Assembly: GCA_031769625.1 (NCBI GenBank)
Contig: JAUIMM010001999.1
Location: 114,783-178,782 of the forward strand
Length of the DNA stretch: 64,000 nt
Direction: 5' to 3'
From: Taudactylus pleione
Lineage: Eukaryota > Chordata > Amphibia > Anura > Myobatrachidae
In this document: in pieces, positions 11,455-25,369 of the stretch
How positions within the stretch are numbered: the stretch's first letter is position 1
Layout of the letters: each line of letters opens with the position of its first letter
Program-made: the position numbers and the translations under genes
Notes under the pieces: model-generated
Databases searched by the model: none
What the model saw: only the letters and a program-made list of their open reading frames with translations
What the model was told of the DNA's origin: nothing

Positions 11455-13997
11455 CGGCTTAAAACTTTCAGTAAACCTTAAAAAAGATTTGCTACGGTGA
11501 CAGAAGTTGATTTTGGTGCTTAATTTTGACTCAGAACTCTCCAGAAAGAAATTTACCCGTATGAAAAATTCTGTAAGCCCCGGACCTTAAAAATCGGCCA
11601 AAAATTTGTTTCTTCAAAAATCCCCAAATTCGGCTTAAAACTTTCAGTAAACCTTAAAAAACATTTGCTACGGTGACAGAAGTTGATTTTGGTGCTTAAT
11701 TTTGACACAGAACTCTCCAGAAATAAATTTATCCGTATGGAAAATTCTGTAAGCCCTGGACCTTAAAAATCAGCAAAAATTTTTTTTCTTCAAAAATCCC
11801 CAAATTCGGCTTAAAACTTTCAGTAAACCTTAAAAAAGATTTGCTACGGTGACTGAAGTTGATTTTGGTGCTTAATTTTGCCTCGGAACTCTCCAGAAAT
11901 AAATTTGACCGTATGAAAAATTCTGTAAGCCCCGGACCTTAAAAATCGGCCAAAAATTTTTTTCTTCAAAAATCCCCAAATTCGGCTTAAAACTTTCAGT
12001 AAACCTTAAAAAACATTTGCTATGGTGACAGAAGTTGATTTTGGTGCTTAATTTTGACACAGAACTCTCCAGAAATAAATTTATCCGTATGGAAAATTCT
12101 GTAAGCCCCGGACCTAAAAAATCAGCCAAAAATGTTTTTCTTCAAAAATCCCCAAATTCGGCTTAAAACTTTCAATAAACATTAAAAAACATTTGCTGTG
12201 GTGACAGAAGTTGATTTTGGTGCTTAATTTTGACACAGAACTCTCCAGAAATACATTTACCCATATGGAAAATTCTGTAAGCCCCGGACCTTAAAAATTG
12301 GCCAAAAATTTTTTTCTTCAAAAACCCCCAAATTCGGCTTAAAACTTTCAGTAAACCTTGAAAAAGATTTGCTACGGTGACTGAAGTTGATTTTGGTGCT
12401 TAATTTTGCCTCGGAACTCTCCAGAAATAAATTTGACCGTAAGAAAAATTCTGTAAGCCCCGGGCCTTAAAAATCGGCCAAAAATTTTTTTCTTCAAAAA
12501 TCCCCAAATTCAGCTTAAAACTTTCCGTAAACCTTAAAAAAGATTTGCTACGGTGACAGAAGTTGATTTTGGTGCTTAATTTTGACACAGAACTCTCCAG
12601 AAATAAATTTATCCGTATGGAAAATTCTGTAAGCCCCGTACCTTAAAAATCGGCCCAAAATTTTTTTTCTTCAATAATACCCAAATTCGGCTTAAAACTT
12701 TCAGTAAACCTTAAAAAACATTTGCTGCGGTGACAGAAGTTGATTTTGGTGCTTAATTTTGACACAGAACTCTCCAGAAATAAATTTACCCGTATGGAAA
12801 ATTCTGTAAGCCCCGGACCTTAAAAATCAGCCAGAAATGTTTTTCTTCAAAAGTCCCCAAATTCGGCTAAAAACTTTCAATAAACATTAAAAAAAACATT
12901 TGCTGTGGTGACAGAAGTTGATTTTGGTGCTTAATTTTGACTCAGAACTCTCCAGAAAGATATTTACCCGTATGAAAAATTCTGTAAGCCCCGGACCTTA
13001 AAAATCGGCCCAAAATTTTTTTCTTCAAAAATCCCCAAATTCGGCTTAAAACTTTCAGTAAACCTTAAAAAAGATTTGCTGTGGTGATAGAAGTTGAATT
13101 TGGTGCTTAATTTTGACTCAGAACTCTCCAGAAAGAAATTTACCCGTATGGAAATTTCTGTAAGCTCCGGACCTAAAAAATCAGCCAAAAATGTTTTTCT
13201 TCAAAAATCCCCAAATTCGGCTTAAAACTTTCAATAAACATTAAAAAACATTTGCTGTGGTGACAGAAGTTGATTTTGGTGCTTAATTTTGACACAGAAC
13301 TCTCCAGAAATACATTTACCCATATGGAAAATTCTGTAAGCCCCGGACCTTAAAAATTGGCCAAAAATTTTTTTCTTCAAAAACCCCCAAATTCGGCTTA
13401 AAACTTTCAGTAAACCTTGAAAAAGATTTGCTACGGTGACTGAAGTTGATTTTGGTGCTTAATTTTGCCTCGGAACTCTCCAGAAATAAATTTGACCGTA
13501 AGAAAAATTAAGTAAGCCCCGGGCCTTAAAAATCGGCCAAAAATTTTTTTCTTCAAAAATCCCCAAATTCGGCTTAAAACTTTCCGTAAACCTTAAAAAA
13601 GATTTGCTACGGTGACAGAAGTTGATTTTGGTGCTTAATTTTGACACAGAACTCTCCAGAAATAAATTTATCCGTATGGAAAATTCTGTAAGCCCCGTAC
13701 CTTAAAAATCGGCCAAAAATTTTTTTTCTTCAATAATACCCAAATTCGGCTTAAAACTTTCAGTAAACCTTAAAAAACATTTGCTGCGGTGACAGAAGTT
13801 GATTTTGGTGCTTAATTTTGACACAGAACTCTCCAGAAATAAATTTACCCGTATGGAAAATTCTGTAAGCCCCGGACCTTAAAAATCAGCCAGAAATGTT
13901 TTTCTTCAAAAGTCCCCAAATTCGGCTAAAAACTTTCAATAAACATTAAAAAAAACATTTGCTGTGGTGACAGAAGTTGATTTTGGTGCTTAATTTT

Positions 13998-16820
13998 GAC
14001 ACAGAACTCTCCAGAATTACATTTACCCATATGCAAAATTCTGTAAGCCCCGGACCTTAAAAATCAGCCAAAAATTTTTTTCTTCAAAAAACCCCAAATT
14101 CAGCTTAAAACTTTCAGTAAACCTTAAAAAAGATTTGCTACGGTGACAGAAGTTGATTTTGGTGCTTAATTTTGACACAGAACTCTCCAGAAATAAATTT
14201 ACCCGTATGAAAAATTCTGTAAGCCCCGGACCTTAAAAATCAACCAAAAATTTTTTTCTTCAATAATCCCCAAATTCGGCTTAAAACTTTCAGTAAACCT
14301 TAAAAAAGATTTGCTACGGTGACAGAAGTTGATTTTGGTGCTTAATTTTGACTCAGAACTCTCCAGAAATAAATTTACCCGTATGAAAAATTCTGTAAGC
14401 CCCGGACCTTAAAAATTGGCCAAAAATTTTTTTCTTCAAAAATCCCCAAATTCGGCTTAAAACTTTCAGTAAACCTTAAAAAACATTTGCTACGGTGACA
14501 GAAGTTGATTTTGGTGCTTAATATTGAGACACAGAACTCTCCAGAAATAAATTTACCCGTATGAAAAATTCTGTAAGCCCCGGACCTTAAAAATCGGCCA
14601 AAAATTGTTTTCTTCAAAAATCCCCAAATTCGGCTTAAAACTTTCAGTAAACCTTAAAAAAGATTTGCTACGGTGACAGAAGTTGATTTTGGTGCTTAAT
14701 TTTGACTCAGAACTCTCCAGAAAGAAATTTACCCGTATGAAAAATTCTGTAAGCCCCGGACCTTAAAAATCGGCCAAAAATTTGTTTCTTCAAAAATCCC
14801 CAAATTCGGCTTAAAACTTTCAGTAAACCTTAAAAAACATTTGCTACGGTGACAGAAGTTGATTTTGGTGCTTAATTTTGACACAGAACTCTCCAGAAAT
14901 AAATTTATCCGTATGGAAAATTCTGTAAGCCCTGGACCTTAAAAATCAGCAAAAATTTTTTTTCTTCAAAAATCCCCAAATTCGGCTTAAAACTTTCAGT
15001 AAACCTTAAAAAAGATTTGCTACGGTGACTGAAGTTGATTTTGGTGCTTAATTTTGCCTCGGAACTCTCCAGAAATAAATTTGACCGTATGAAAAATTCT
15101 GTAAGCCCCGGACCTAAAAAATCAGCCAAAAATGTTTTTCTTCAAAAATCCCCAAATTCGGCTTAAAACTTTCAATAAACATTAAAAAACATTTGCTGTG
15201 GTGACAGAAGTTGATTTTGGTGCTTAATTTTGACACAGAACTCTCCAGAAATACATTTACCCATATGGAAAATTCTGTAAGCCCCGGACCTTAAAAATTG
15301 GCCAAAAATTTTTTTCTTCAAAAACCCCCAAATTCGGCTTAAAACTTTCAGTAAACCTTGAAAAAGATTTGCTACGGTGACTGAAGTTGATTTTGGTGCT
15401 TAATTTTGCCTCGGAACTCTCCAGAAATAAATTTGACCGTAAGAAAAATTCTGTAAGCCCCGGGCCTTAAAAATCGGCCAAAAATTTTTTTCTTCAAAAA
15501 TCCCCAAATTCGGCTTAAAACTTTCCGTAAACCTTAAAAAACATTTGCTGCGGTGACAGAAGTTGATTTTGGTGCTTAATTTTGACACAGAACTCTCCAG
15601 AAATAAATTTACCCGTATGGAAAATTCTGTAAGCCCCGGACCTTAAAAATCAGCCAGAAATGTTTTTCTTCAAAAGTCCCCAAATTCGGCTAAAAACTTT
15701 CAATAAACATTAAAAAAAACATTTGCTGTGGTGACAGAAGTTGATTTTGGTGCTTAATTTTGACTCAGAACTCTCCAGAAAGATATTTACCCGTATGAAA
15801 AATTCTGTAAGCCCCGGACCTTAAAAATCGGCCCAAAATTTTTTTCTTCAAAAATCCCCAAATTCGGCTTAAAACTTTCAGTAAACCTTAAAAAAGATTT
15901 GCTATGGTGATAGAAGTTGAATTTGGTGCTTAATTTTGACTCAGAACTCTCCAGAAAGAAATTTACCCGTATGGAAATTTCTGTAAGCTCCGGACCTAAA
16001 AAATCAGCCAAAAATGTTTTTCTTCAAAAATCCCCAAATTCGGCTTAAAACTTTCAATAAACATTAAAAAACATTTGCTGTGGTGACAGAAGTTGATTTT
16101 GGTGCTTAATTTTGACACAGAACTCTCCAGAAATACATTTACCCATATGGAAAATTCTGTAAGCCCCGGACCTTAAAAATTGGCCAAAAATTTTTTTCTT
16201 CAAAAACCCCCAAATTCGGCTTAAAACTTTCAGTAAACCTTGAAAAAGATTTGCTACGGTGACTGAAGTTGATTTTGGTGCTTAATTTTGCCTCGGAACT
16301 CTCCAGAAATAAATTTGACCGTAAGAAAAATTAAGTAAGCCCCGGGCCTTAAAAATCGGCCAAAAATTTTTTTCTTCAAAAATCCCCAAATTCGGCTTAA
16401 AACTTTCCGTAAACCTTAAAAAAGATTTGCTACGGTGACAGAAGTTGATTTTGGTGCTTAATTTTGACACAGAACTCTCCAGAAATAAATTTATCCGTAT
16501 GGAAAATTCTGTAAGCCCCGTACCTTAAAAATCGGCCAAAAATTTTTTTTCTTCAATAATACCCAAATTCGGCTTAAAACTTTCAGTAAACCTTAAAAAA
16601 CATTTGCTGCGGTGACAGAAGTTGATTTTGGTGCTTAATTTTGACACAGAACTCTCCAGAAATAAATTTACCCGTATGGAAAATTCTGTAAGCCCCGGAC
16701 CTTAAAAATCAGCCAGAAATGTTTTTCTTCAAAAGTCCCCAAATTCGGCTAAAAACTTTCAATAAACATTAAAAAAAACATTTGCTGTGGTGACAGAAGT
16801 TGATTTTGGTGCTTAATTTT
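13998..16820. repeat. 16-mer superunit, copy 1 (2,823 bp)
   Basis: Begins with an F-like monomer (AATTACATTT), then H, I, K, L, M as at 10968-11870 (offset 3,176). It then skips to the 6-mer section with two one-monomer deletions relative to 11.9-14.0 kb: near 15110 (the rest of O and part of P) and near 15545. Directly followed by its own copy. Confidence 0.8.
14453..14630. repeat. Long K monomer, 178 bp
   Basis: In the 16-mer, offset 3,176 bp from 11277. Confidence 0.88.
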
Positions 16821-19820
16821 GACACAGAACTCTCCAGAATTACATTTACCCATATGCAAAATTCTGTAAGCCCCGGACCTTAAAAATCAGCCAAAAATTT
16901 TTTTCTTCAAAAAACCCCAAATTCAGCTTAAAACTTTCAGTAAACCTTAAAAAAGATTTGCTACGGTGACAGAAGTTGATTTTGGTGCTTAATTTTGACA
17001 CAGAACTCTCCAGAAATAAATTTACCCGTATGAAAAATTCTGTAAGCCTCGGACCTTAAAAATCAACCAAAAATTTTTTTCTTCAATAATCCCCAAATTC
17101 GGCTTAAAACTTTCAGTAAACCTTAAAAAAGATTTGCTACGGTGACAGAAGTTGATTTTGGTGCTTAATTTTGACTCAGAACTCTCCAGAAATAAATTTA
17201 CCCGTATGAAAAATTCTGTAAGCCCCGGACCTTAAAAATTGGCCAAAAATTTTTTTCTTCAAAAATCCCCAAATTCGGCTTAAAACTTTCAGTAAACCTT
17301 AAAAAACATTTGCTACGGTGACAGAAGTTGATTTTGGTGCTTAATATTGAGACACAGAACTCTCCAGAAATAAATTTACCCGTATGAAAAATTCTGTAAG
17401 CCCCGGACCTTAAAAATCGGCCAAAAATTGTTTTCTTCAAAAATCCCCAAATTCGGCTTAAAACTTTCAGTAAACCTTAAAAAAGATTTGCTACGGTGAC
17501 AGAAGTTGATTTTGGTGCTTAATTTTGACTCAGAACTCTCCAGAAAGAAATTTACCCGTATGAAAAATTCTGTAAGCCCCGGACCTTAAAAATCGGCCAA
17601 AAATTTGTTTCTTCAAAAATCCCCAAATTCGGCTTAAAACTTTCAGTAAACCTTAAAAAACATTTGCTACGGTGACAGAAGTTGATTTTGGTGCTTAATT
17701 TTGACACAGAACTCTCCAGAAATAAATTTATCCGTATGGAAAATTCTGTAAGCCCTGGACCTTAAAAATCAGCAAAAATTTTTTTTCTTCAAAAATCCCC
17801 AAATTCGGCTTAAAACTTTCAGTAAACCTTAAAAAAGATTTGCTACGGTGACTGAAGTTGATTTTGGTGCTTAATTTTGCCTCGGAACTCTCCAGAAATA
17901 AATTTGACCGTATGAAAAATTCTGTAAGCCCCGGACCTAAAAAATCAGCCAAAAATGTTTTTCTTCAAAAATCCCCAAATTCGGCTTAAAACTTTCAATA
18001 AACATTAAAAAACATTTGCTGTGGTGACAGAAGTTGATTTTGGTGCTTAATTTTGACACAGAACTCTCCAGAAATACATTTACCCATATGGAAAATTCTG
18101 TAAGCCCCGGACCTTAAAAATTGGCCAAAAATTTTTTTCTTCAAAAACCCCCAAATTCGGCTTAAAACTTTCAGTAAACCTTGAAAAAGATTTGCTACGG
18201 TGACTGAAGTTGATTTTGGTGCTTAATTTTGCCTCGGAACTCTCCAGAAATAAATTTGACCGTAAGAAAAATTCTGTAAGCCCCGGGCCTTAAAAATCGG
18301 CCAAAAATTTTTTTCTTCAAAAATCCCCAAATTCGGCTTAAAACTTTCCGTAAACCTTAAAAAACATTTGCTACGGTGACAGAAGTTGATTTTGGTGCTT
18401 AATTTTGACACAGAACTCTCCAGAAATAAATTTATCCGTATGGAAAATTCTGTAAGCCCCGTACCTTAAAAATCGGCCAAAAATTTTTTTTCTTCAATAA
18501 TACCCAAATTCGGCTTAAAACTTTCAGTAAACCTTAAAAAACATTTGCTGCGGTGACAGAAGTTGATTTTGGTGCTTAATTTTGACACAGAACTCTCCAG
18601 AAATAAATTTACCCGTATGGAAAATTCTGTAAGCCCCGGACCTTAAAAATCAGCCAGAAATGTTTTTCTTCAAAAGTCCCCAAATTCGGCTAAAAACTTT
18701 CAATAAACATTAAAAAAAACATTTGCTGTGGTGACAGAAGTTGATTTTGGTGCTTAATTTTGACTCAGAACTCTCCAGAAAGATATTTACCCGTATGAAA
18801 AATTCTGTAAGCCCCGGACCTTAAAAATCGGCCCAAAATTTTTTTCTTCAAAAATCCCCAAATTCGGCTTAAAACTTTCAGTAAACCTTAAAAAAGATTT
18901 GCTATGGTGATAGAAGTTGAATTTGGTGCTTAATTTTGACTCAGAACTCTCCAGAAAGAAATTTACCCGTATGGAAATTTCTGTAAGCTCCGGACCTAAA
19001 AAATCAGCCAAAAATGTTTTTCTTCAAAAATCCCCAAATTCGGCTTAAAACTTTCAATAAACATTAAAAAACATTTGCTGTGGTGACAGAAGTTGATTTT
19101 GGTGCTTAATTTTGACACAGAACTCTCCAGAAATACATTTACCCATATGGAAAATTCTGTAAGCCCCGGACCTTAAAAATTGGCCAAAAATTTTTTTCTT
19201 CAAAAACCCCCAAATTCGGCTTAAAACTTTCAGTAAACCTTGAAAAAGATTTGCTACGGTGACTGAAGTTGATTTTGGTGCTTAATTTTGCCTCGGAACT
19301 CTCCAGAAATAAATTTGACCGTAAGAAAAATTCTGTAAGCCCCGGGCCTTAAAAATCGGCCAAAAATTTTTTTCTTCAAAAATCCCCAAATTCGGCTTAA
19401 AACTTTCCGTAAACCTTAAAAAAGATTTGCTACGGTGACAGAAGTTGATTTTGGTGCTTAATTTTGACACAGAACTCTCCAGAAATAAATTTATCCGTAT
19501 GGAAAATTCTGTAAGCCCCGTACCTTAAAAATCGGCCAAAAATTTTTTTTCTTCAATAATACCCAAATTCGGCTTAAAACTTTCAGTAAACCTTAAAAAA
19601 CATTTGCTGCGGTGACAGAAGTTGATTTTGGTGCTTAATTTTGACACAGAACTCTCCAGAAATAAATTTACCCGTATGGAAAATTCTGTAAGCCCCGGAC
19701 CTTAAAAATCAGCCAGAAATGTTTTTCTTCAAAAGTCCCCAAATTCGGCTAAAAACTTTCAATAAACATTAAAAAAAACATTTGCTGTGGTGACAGAAGT
19801 TGATTTTGGTGCTTAATTTT
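16821..19820. repeat. 17-mer superunit, copy 2 (3,000 bp)
   Basis: Tandem copy of 13998-16820. The offset is 2,823 bp up to about 18360, then 3,000 bp, because this copy keeps a monomer with TTATCC and CCCGTACC at about 18360-18540 that copy 1 lost. Private difference: GTAAGCCTCGG at 17042 instead of GTAAGCCCCGG. The copy stops at about 19820, where TGACTCA with AAAGATATTT replaces TGACACA with AATTACATTT. Confidence 0.8.
17276..17453. repeat. Long K monomer, 178 bp
   Basis: In the 17-mer copy, 2,823 bp after 14453. The last one in the window; K-like monomers at 20276 and 22564 lack the insertion. Confidence 0.88.
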
Positions 19821-20275
19821 GACTCAGAACTCTCCAGAAAGATATTTACCCGTATGAAAAATTCTGTAAGCCCCGGACCTTAAAAATCGGCCCAACATTT
19901 TTTTCTTCAAAAATCCCCAAATTCGGCTTAAAACTTTCAGTAAACCTTAAAAAAGATTTGCTATGGTGATAGAAGTTGAATTTGGTGCTTAATTTTGACT
20001 CAGAACTCTCCAGAAAGAAATTTACCCGTATGGAAATTTCTGTAAGCTCTGGACCTTAAAAATCAGCCAAAAATTTTTTTCTTCAAAAATCCCCAAATTC
20101 GGCTTAAAACTTTCAATAAACATTAAAAAACATTTGCTGTGGTGACAGAAGTTGATTTTGGTGCTTAATTTTGACACAGAACTCTCCAGAAATACATTTA
20201 CCCATATGGAAAATTCTGTAAGCCCCGGACCTTAAAAATTGGCCAAAAATTTTTTTCTTCAAAAATCCCCAAATT
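19821..20275. repeat. Link segment, end of 6-mer section plus A-like monomer
   Basis: About 2.6 monomers. To about 20050 it follows 18761 onward at an offset of 1,059 bp (a further 6-mer step), including the rare GTGATAGAAG and GAATTTGG. It then has an A-like monomer with CATATGG and TTGGCC. No other content seen. Confidence 0.7.
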
Positions 20276-21155
20276 CGGCTTAAAACTTTCAGTAAACCTT
20301 AAAAAACATTTGCTACGGTGACAGAAGTTGATTTTGGTGCTTAATTTTGACACAGAACTCTCCAGAAATAAATTTACCCGTATGAAAAATTCTGTAAGCC
20401 CAGGACCTTAAAAATCGGCCAAAAATTGTTTTCTTCAAAAATCCCCAAATTCGGCTTAAAACTTTCAGTAAACCTTAAAAAAGATTTGCTACGGTGACAG
20501 AAGTTGATTTTGGTGCTTAATTTTGGCTCAGAACTCTCCAGAAAGAAATTTACCCGTATGAAAAATTCTGTAAGCCCCGGACCTTAAAAATCGGCCAAAA
20601 ATTTTTTTCTTCAAAAATCCCCAAATTCGGCTTAAAACTTTCAGTAAACCTTAAAAAACATTTGCTACGGTGACAGAAGTTGATTTTGGTGCTTAATTTT
20701 GACACAGAACTCTCCAGAAATAAATTTATCCGTATGGAAAATTCTGTAAGCCCTGGACCTTAAAAATCAGCAAAACATTTTTTTCTTCAAAAATCCCCAA
20801 ATTCGGCTTAAAACTTTCAGTAAACCTTAAAAAAGATTTGCTACGGTGACTGAAGTTGATTTTGGTGCTTAATTTTGCCTCGGAACTCTCCAGAAATAAA
20901 TTTGACCGTATGAAAAATTCTGTAAGCCCCGGACCTTAAAAATCGGCCAAAAATTTTTTTCTTCAAAAATCCCCAAATTCGGCTTAAAACTTTCAGTAAA
21001 CCTTAAAAAACATTTGCTACGGTGACAGAAGTTGATTTTGGTGCTTAATTTTGACACAGAACTCTCCAGAAATAAATTTATCCGTATGGAAAATTCTGTA
21101 AGCCCCGGACCTAAAAAATCAGCCAAAAATGTTTTTCTTCAAAAATCCCCAAATT
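20276..21155. repeat. Five-monomer block KLMOP
   Basis: Reproduces the order of 4579-5460: K, L, M (TTATCC with CTGG and CAGCAAAA), O (TGCCTCGG with TTGACC), P (CCTAAAAAATC). Here K lacks the 2-bp GA insertion present in all six K copies of the first 17.5 kb, so this copy probably split off before that insertion. A private TGGCTCA replaces TGACTCA in L at about 20524. Confidence 0.75.
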
Positions 21156-22915
21156 CGGCTTAAAACTTTCAATAAACATTAAAAAACATTTGCTGTGGTG
21201 ACAGAAGTTGATTTTGGTGCTTAATTTTGACACAGAAATCTCCAGAAATACATTTACCCATATGGAAAATTCTGTAAGCCCCGGACCTTAAAAATTGGCC
21301 TAAAATTTTTTTCTTCAATAATCCCCAAATTCGGCTTAAAACTTTCAGTAAACCTTAAAAAAGATTTGCTATGGTGACAGAAGTTGATTTTGGTGCTTAA
21401 TTTTGACACAGAACTCTCCAGAAATAAATTTATCCGTATGGAAAATTCTGTAAGCCCTGGACCTTAAAAATCAGCAAAAAATGTTTTTCTTCAAAAATCC
21501 CCAAATTCGGCTAAAAACTTTCAATAAACATTAAAAAACATTTGCTGTGGTGACAGAAGTTGATTTTGGTGCTTAATTTTGACACAGAACTCTCCAGAAA
21601 TAAATTTACCCGTATGAAAAATTCTGTAAGCCCCGGACCTTTAAAATCGGGCAAAAATTTTTTTCTTCAAAAATCCCCAAATTCGGCTTAAAACTTTCAG
21701 TAAACCTTAAAAAAGATTTGCTGTGGTGACAGAAGTTGATTTTGGTGCTTAATTTTGACTCAGAACTCTCCAGAAATAAATTTGACCGTATGAAAAATTC
21801 TGTAAGCCCCGGATCTTAAAAATCGGCCAAAAATTTTTTTCTTCAAAAATCCCCAAATTCGGCTTAAAACTTTCAGAAAACCTTAAAAAACATTTGCTGC
21901 AGTGACAGAAGTTGATTTTGGTGCTTAATTTTGACACAGAACTCTCCAGAAATAAATTTACCCATATGGAAAATTCTGTAAGCCCCGGACTTTAAAAATC
22001 GGCCCAAAATTTTTTTCTTCAAAAATCCCCAAATTCGTCTTAAAACTTTCAGTAAACTTTAAAAAAGATTTGCTGTGGTGACAGAAGTTGATTTTGGTGC
22101 TTAATTTTGACACAGAACTCTCCAGAATTACATTTACCCATATGCAAAATTCTGTAAGCCCCGGACCTTAAAAATCAGCCAAAAATTTTTTTCTTCAAAA
22201 AACCCCAAATTCGGCTTAAAACTTTCAGTAAACCGTAAAAAAGATTTGCTACGGTGACAGAAGTTGATTTTGGTGCTTAATTTTGACACAGAACTCTCCA
22301 GAAATAAATTTACCCGTATGAAAAATTCTGTAAGCCCCGGACCTTAAAAATCAACCAAAAATTTTTTTCTTCAATAATCCCCAAATTCGGCTTAAAACTT
22401 TCAGTAAACCTTAAAAATGATTTGCTACGGTGACAGAAGTTGATTTTGGTGCTTAATTTTGACTCAGAACTCTCCAGAAATAAATTTACCCGTATGAAAA
22501 TTTCTGTAAGCCCCGGACCTTAAAAATTGGCCAAAAATTTTTTTCTTCAAAAATCCCCAAATTCGGCTTAAAACTTTCAGTAAACCTTAAAAAACATTTG
22601 CTACGGTGACAGAAGTTGATTTTGGTGCTTAATTTTGACACAGAACTCTCCAGAAATAAATTTACCAGTATGAAAAATTCTGTAAGCCCCGGACCTTAAA
22701 AATCGGCCAAAAATTGTTTTCTTCAAAAATCCCCAAATTCGGCCTAAAACTTTCAGTAAACCTTAAAAAAGATTTGCTACGGTGACAGAAGTTGATTTTG
22801 GTGCTTAATTTTGACTCAGAACTCTCCAGAAAGAAATTTACCAGTATGAAAAATTCTGTAAGCCCCGGACCTTAAAAATTGGCCTAAAATTTTTTTCTTC
22901 AAAAAACCCCAAATT
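21156..22915. repeat. Second-domain copy of ABCDEFHIKL (1,760 bp)
   Basis: Ten monomers in the same order as 1761-3522, offset 19,395 bp, after a gap of about 18 kb filled by related blocks. K again lacks the GA insertion. L ends in an A-type tail (TTGGCCTAAAA) and is followed directly by B at 22916, so it is an L/A chimera with A skipped. Private variants include GAAATCTCC near 21236 and GGATCTTAA near 21812. Confidence 0.8.
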
Positions 22916-23204
22916 CGGCTTAAAACTTTCAGTAAACCTTAAAAAAGATTTGCTATGGTGACAGAAGTTGATTTTGGTGCTTAATTTTGACACAGAACTC
23001 TCCAGAAATAAATTTATCCGTATGGAAAATTCTGTAAGCCCCGGACCTTAAAAATCAGCAAAAAATGTTTTTCTTCAAAAATCCCCAAATTCGGCTAAAA
23101 ACTTTCAATAAACATTAAAAAACATTTGCTGTGGTGACAGAAGTTGATTTTGGTGCTTAATTTTGACACAGAACTCTCCAGAAATAAATTTACCCATATG
23201 AAAA
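22916..23204. repeat. Link segment, B and C monomers
   Basis: One B-type monomer (GCTATGG, TTATCC) and part of a C-type monomer (GGCTAAAAAC, CAATAAAC, GCTGTGG). It joins the ABCDEFHIKL block to the 19-mer unit. Nothing else seen. Confidence 0.7.
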
Positions 23205-25204
23205 ATTCTGTAAGCCCCGGACCTTAAAAATTGGCCAAAAATTTTTTTCTTCAAAAATCCCCAAATTCGGCTTAAAACTTTCAGTAAACCTTAAAAAACA
23301 TTTGCTGCGGTGACAGAAGTTGATTTTGGTGCTTAATTTTGACACAGAACTCTCCAGAAATAAATTTACCCATATGGAAAATTCTGTAAGCCCCGAACCT
23401 TAAAAATCGGCCCAAAATTTTTTTCTTCAAAAATCCCCAAATTCGGCTTAAAACTTTCAGTAAACTTTAAAAAAGATTTGATGTGGTGACAGAAGTTGAT
23501 TTTGGTGCTTAATTTTGACTCAGAACTCTCCAGAAATAAATTTGAACGTATGAAAAATTCTGTAAGCCCCGGACCTTAAAAATTGGCCAAAAAATTTTTT
23601 CTTCAAAAATCCCCAAATTCGGCTTAAAACTTTCAGTAAACCTTAAAAAACATTTGCTGCAGTGACAAAAGTTGATTTTGGTGCTTAATTTTGACACAGA
23701 ACTCTCCAGAAATAAATTTACCCGTATGGAAAATTCTGTAAGCCCCGGACCTTAAAAATCAGCCAAAAATTATTTTCTTCAAAAATCCCCAAATTCGGCT
23801 AAAAACTTTCAATAAACATTAAAAAAACATTTGCTGTGTTGACAGAAGTTGATTTTGGTGCTTAATTTTGACACAGAACTCTCCAGAATTACATTTACCC
23901 ATATGAAAAATTCTGTAAGCCCCGGACATTAAAAATCAACCAAAAATTTTTTTCTTCAATAATCCCCAAATTCGGCTTAAAACTTTCAGTAAACCTTAAA
24001 AAAGATTTGCTACGGTGACAGAAGTTGATTTTGGTGCTTAATTTTGACTCAGAACTCTCCAGAAATAAATTTACCCGTATGAAAAATTCTGTAAGCCCCG
24101 GACCTTAAAAATCGGCCAAAAATTTTTTTCTTCAAAAATCCCCAAATTCGGCTTAAAACTTTCAGTAAACCTTAAAAAACATTTGCTACGGTGACAGAAG
24201 TTGATTTTGGTGCTTAATTTTGACACAGAACTCTCCAGAAATAAATGTACCCGTATGAAAAATTCTGTAACCCCCGGACCTTAAAAATCGGCCAAAAATT
24301 GTTTTCTTCAAAAATCCCCAAATTCGGCTTAAAACTTTCAGTAAACCTTAAAAAAGATTTGCTACGGTGACAGAAGTTGATTTTGGTGCTTAATTTTGAC
24401 TCAGAACTCTCCAGAAAGAAATTTACCCGTATGAAAAATTCTGTAAGCCCCGGACCTTAAAAATCGGCCAAAAATTGTTTTCTTCAAAAATCCCCAAATT
24501 CGGCTTAAAACTTTCAGTAAACCGTAAAAAACATTTGCTGTGGTGACAGAAGTTGATTTTGGTGCTTAATTTTGACACAGAACTCTCCAGAAATAAATTT
24601 ATCCGTATGGAAAATTCTGTAAGCCCTGGACCTTAAAAATCAGCAAAAAAATTTTTTCTTCAAAAATCCCCAAATTCGGCTAAAAACTTTCTATAAACCT
24701 TAAAAAACATTTGCTGTGGTGACAGAAGTTGATTTTGGTGCTTAATTTTGACACAGAACTCTCCTGAAATAAATTTACCCATATGAAAAATTCTGTAAGC
24801 CCCTGACCTTTTAAATCGGCCAAAAAAAATTGTCTTCAATAATCCCCAAATTCGGCTTAAAACTTTCAGTAAACCTTAAAAAAGATTTGCTACGGTGACA
24901 GAAGTTGATTTTGGTGCTTAATTTTGCCTCGGAACTCTCCAGAAATAAATTTGACCGTATGAAAAATTCTGTAAGCCCCGGACCTTAAAAATCGGGCAAA
25001 AATTTTTTTCTTCAAAAATCCCCAAATTCGGCTTAAAACTTTCAGTAAACCTTAAAAAACATTTGCTACGGTGACAGAAGTTGATTTTGGTGCTTAATTT
25101 TGACACAGAACTCTCCAGAAATAAATGTATCCGTATGGAAAATTCTATAAGCCTCGGACATTAATAATCAGCCAAAAATGTTTTTCTTCAAAAATCCCCA
25201 AATT

Positions 25205-25369
25205 CGGCTAAAAACTTTCAATAAACATTAAAAAACATTTGCTGTGGTGACAGAAGTTGATTTTGGTGCTTAATTTTGACACAGAATTACATTTACCCAT
25301 ATGCAAAATTCTGTAAGCCCCGGACCTTAAAAATTGGGCAAACATTTTTTCTTCAAAAAACCCCAAATT
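25205..25369. repeat. Short monomer (10-bp deletion), 165 bp
   Basis: ACACAGAATTAC replaces the longer form in which AGAA, six bases and a second AGAA precede TTAC. The lost 10 bp run from one AGAA word to the next, so slippage or microhomology deletion between AGAA words at monomer positions 79-82 and 89-92 explains it. The undeleted parent with AATTACATTT occurs at about 970, 2728, 22131, 23886 and 44970. This copy also lost one base in the T run. Confidence 0.88.

Larger units (their letters stand above)
7446..14143. repeat. 7-kb superunit, copy 2 (6,698 bp, 38 monomers)
   Basis: Second copy of the 396-7445 superunit. Two one-monomer deletions separate it from copy 1. Near 7830 monomers E and F are fused: E-type GAAAACC with GCAGTG runs straight into F-type AATTACATTT. 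Near 10580 monomer D is missing, so C (GGGCAAAAA tail) is followed by E. Both deletions remove about 176 bp in register, as unequal crossing-over or intra-array deletion would. The right edge is placed where the downstream sequence stops following 7446 and instead follows 10968. Confidence 0.82.
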
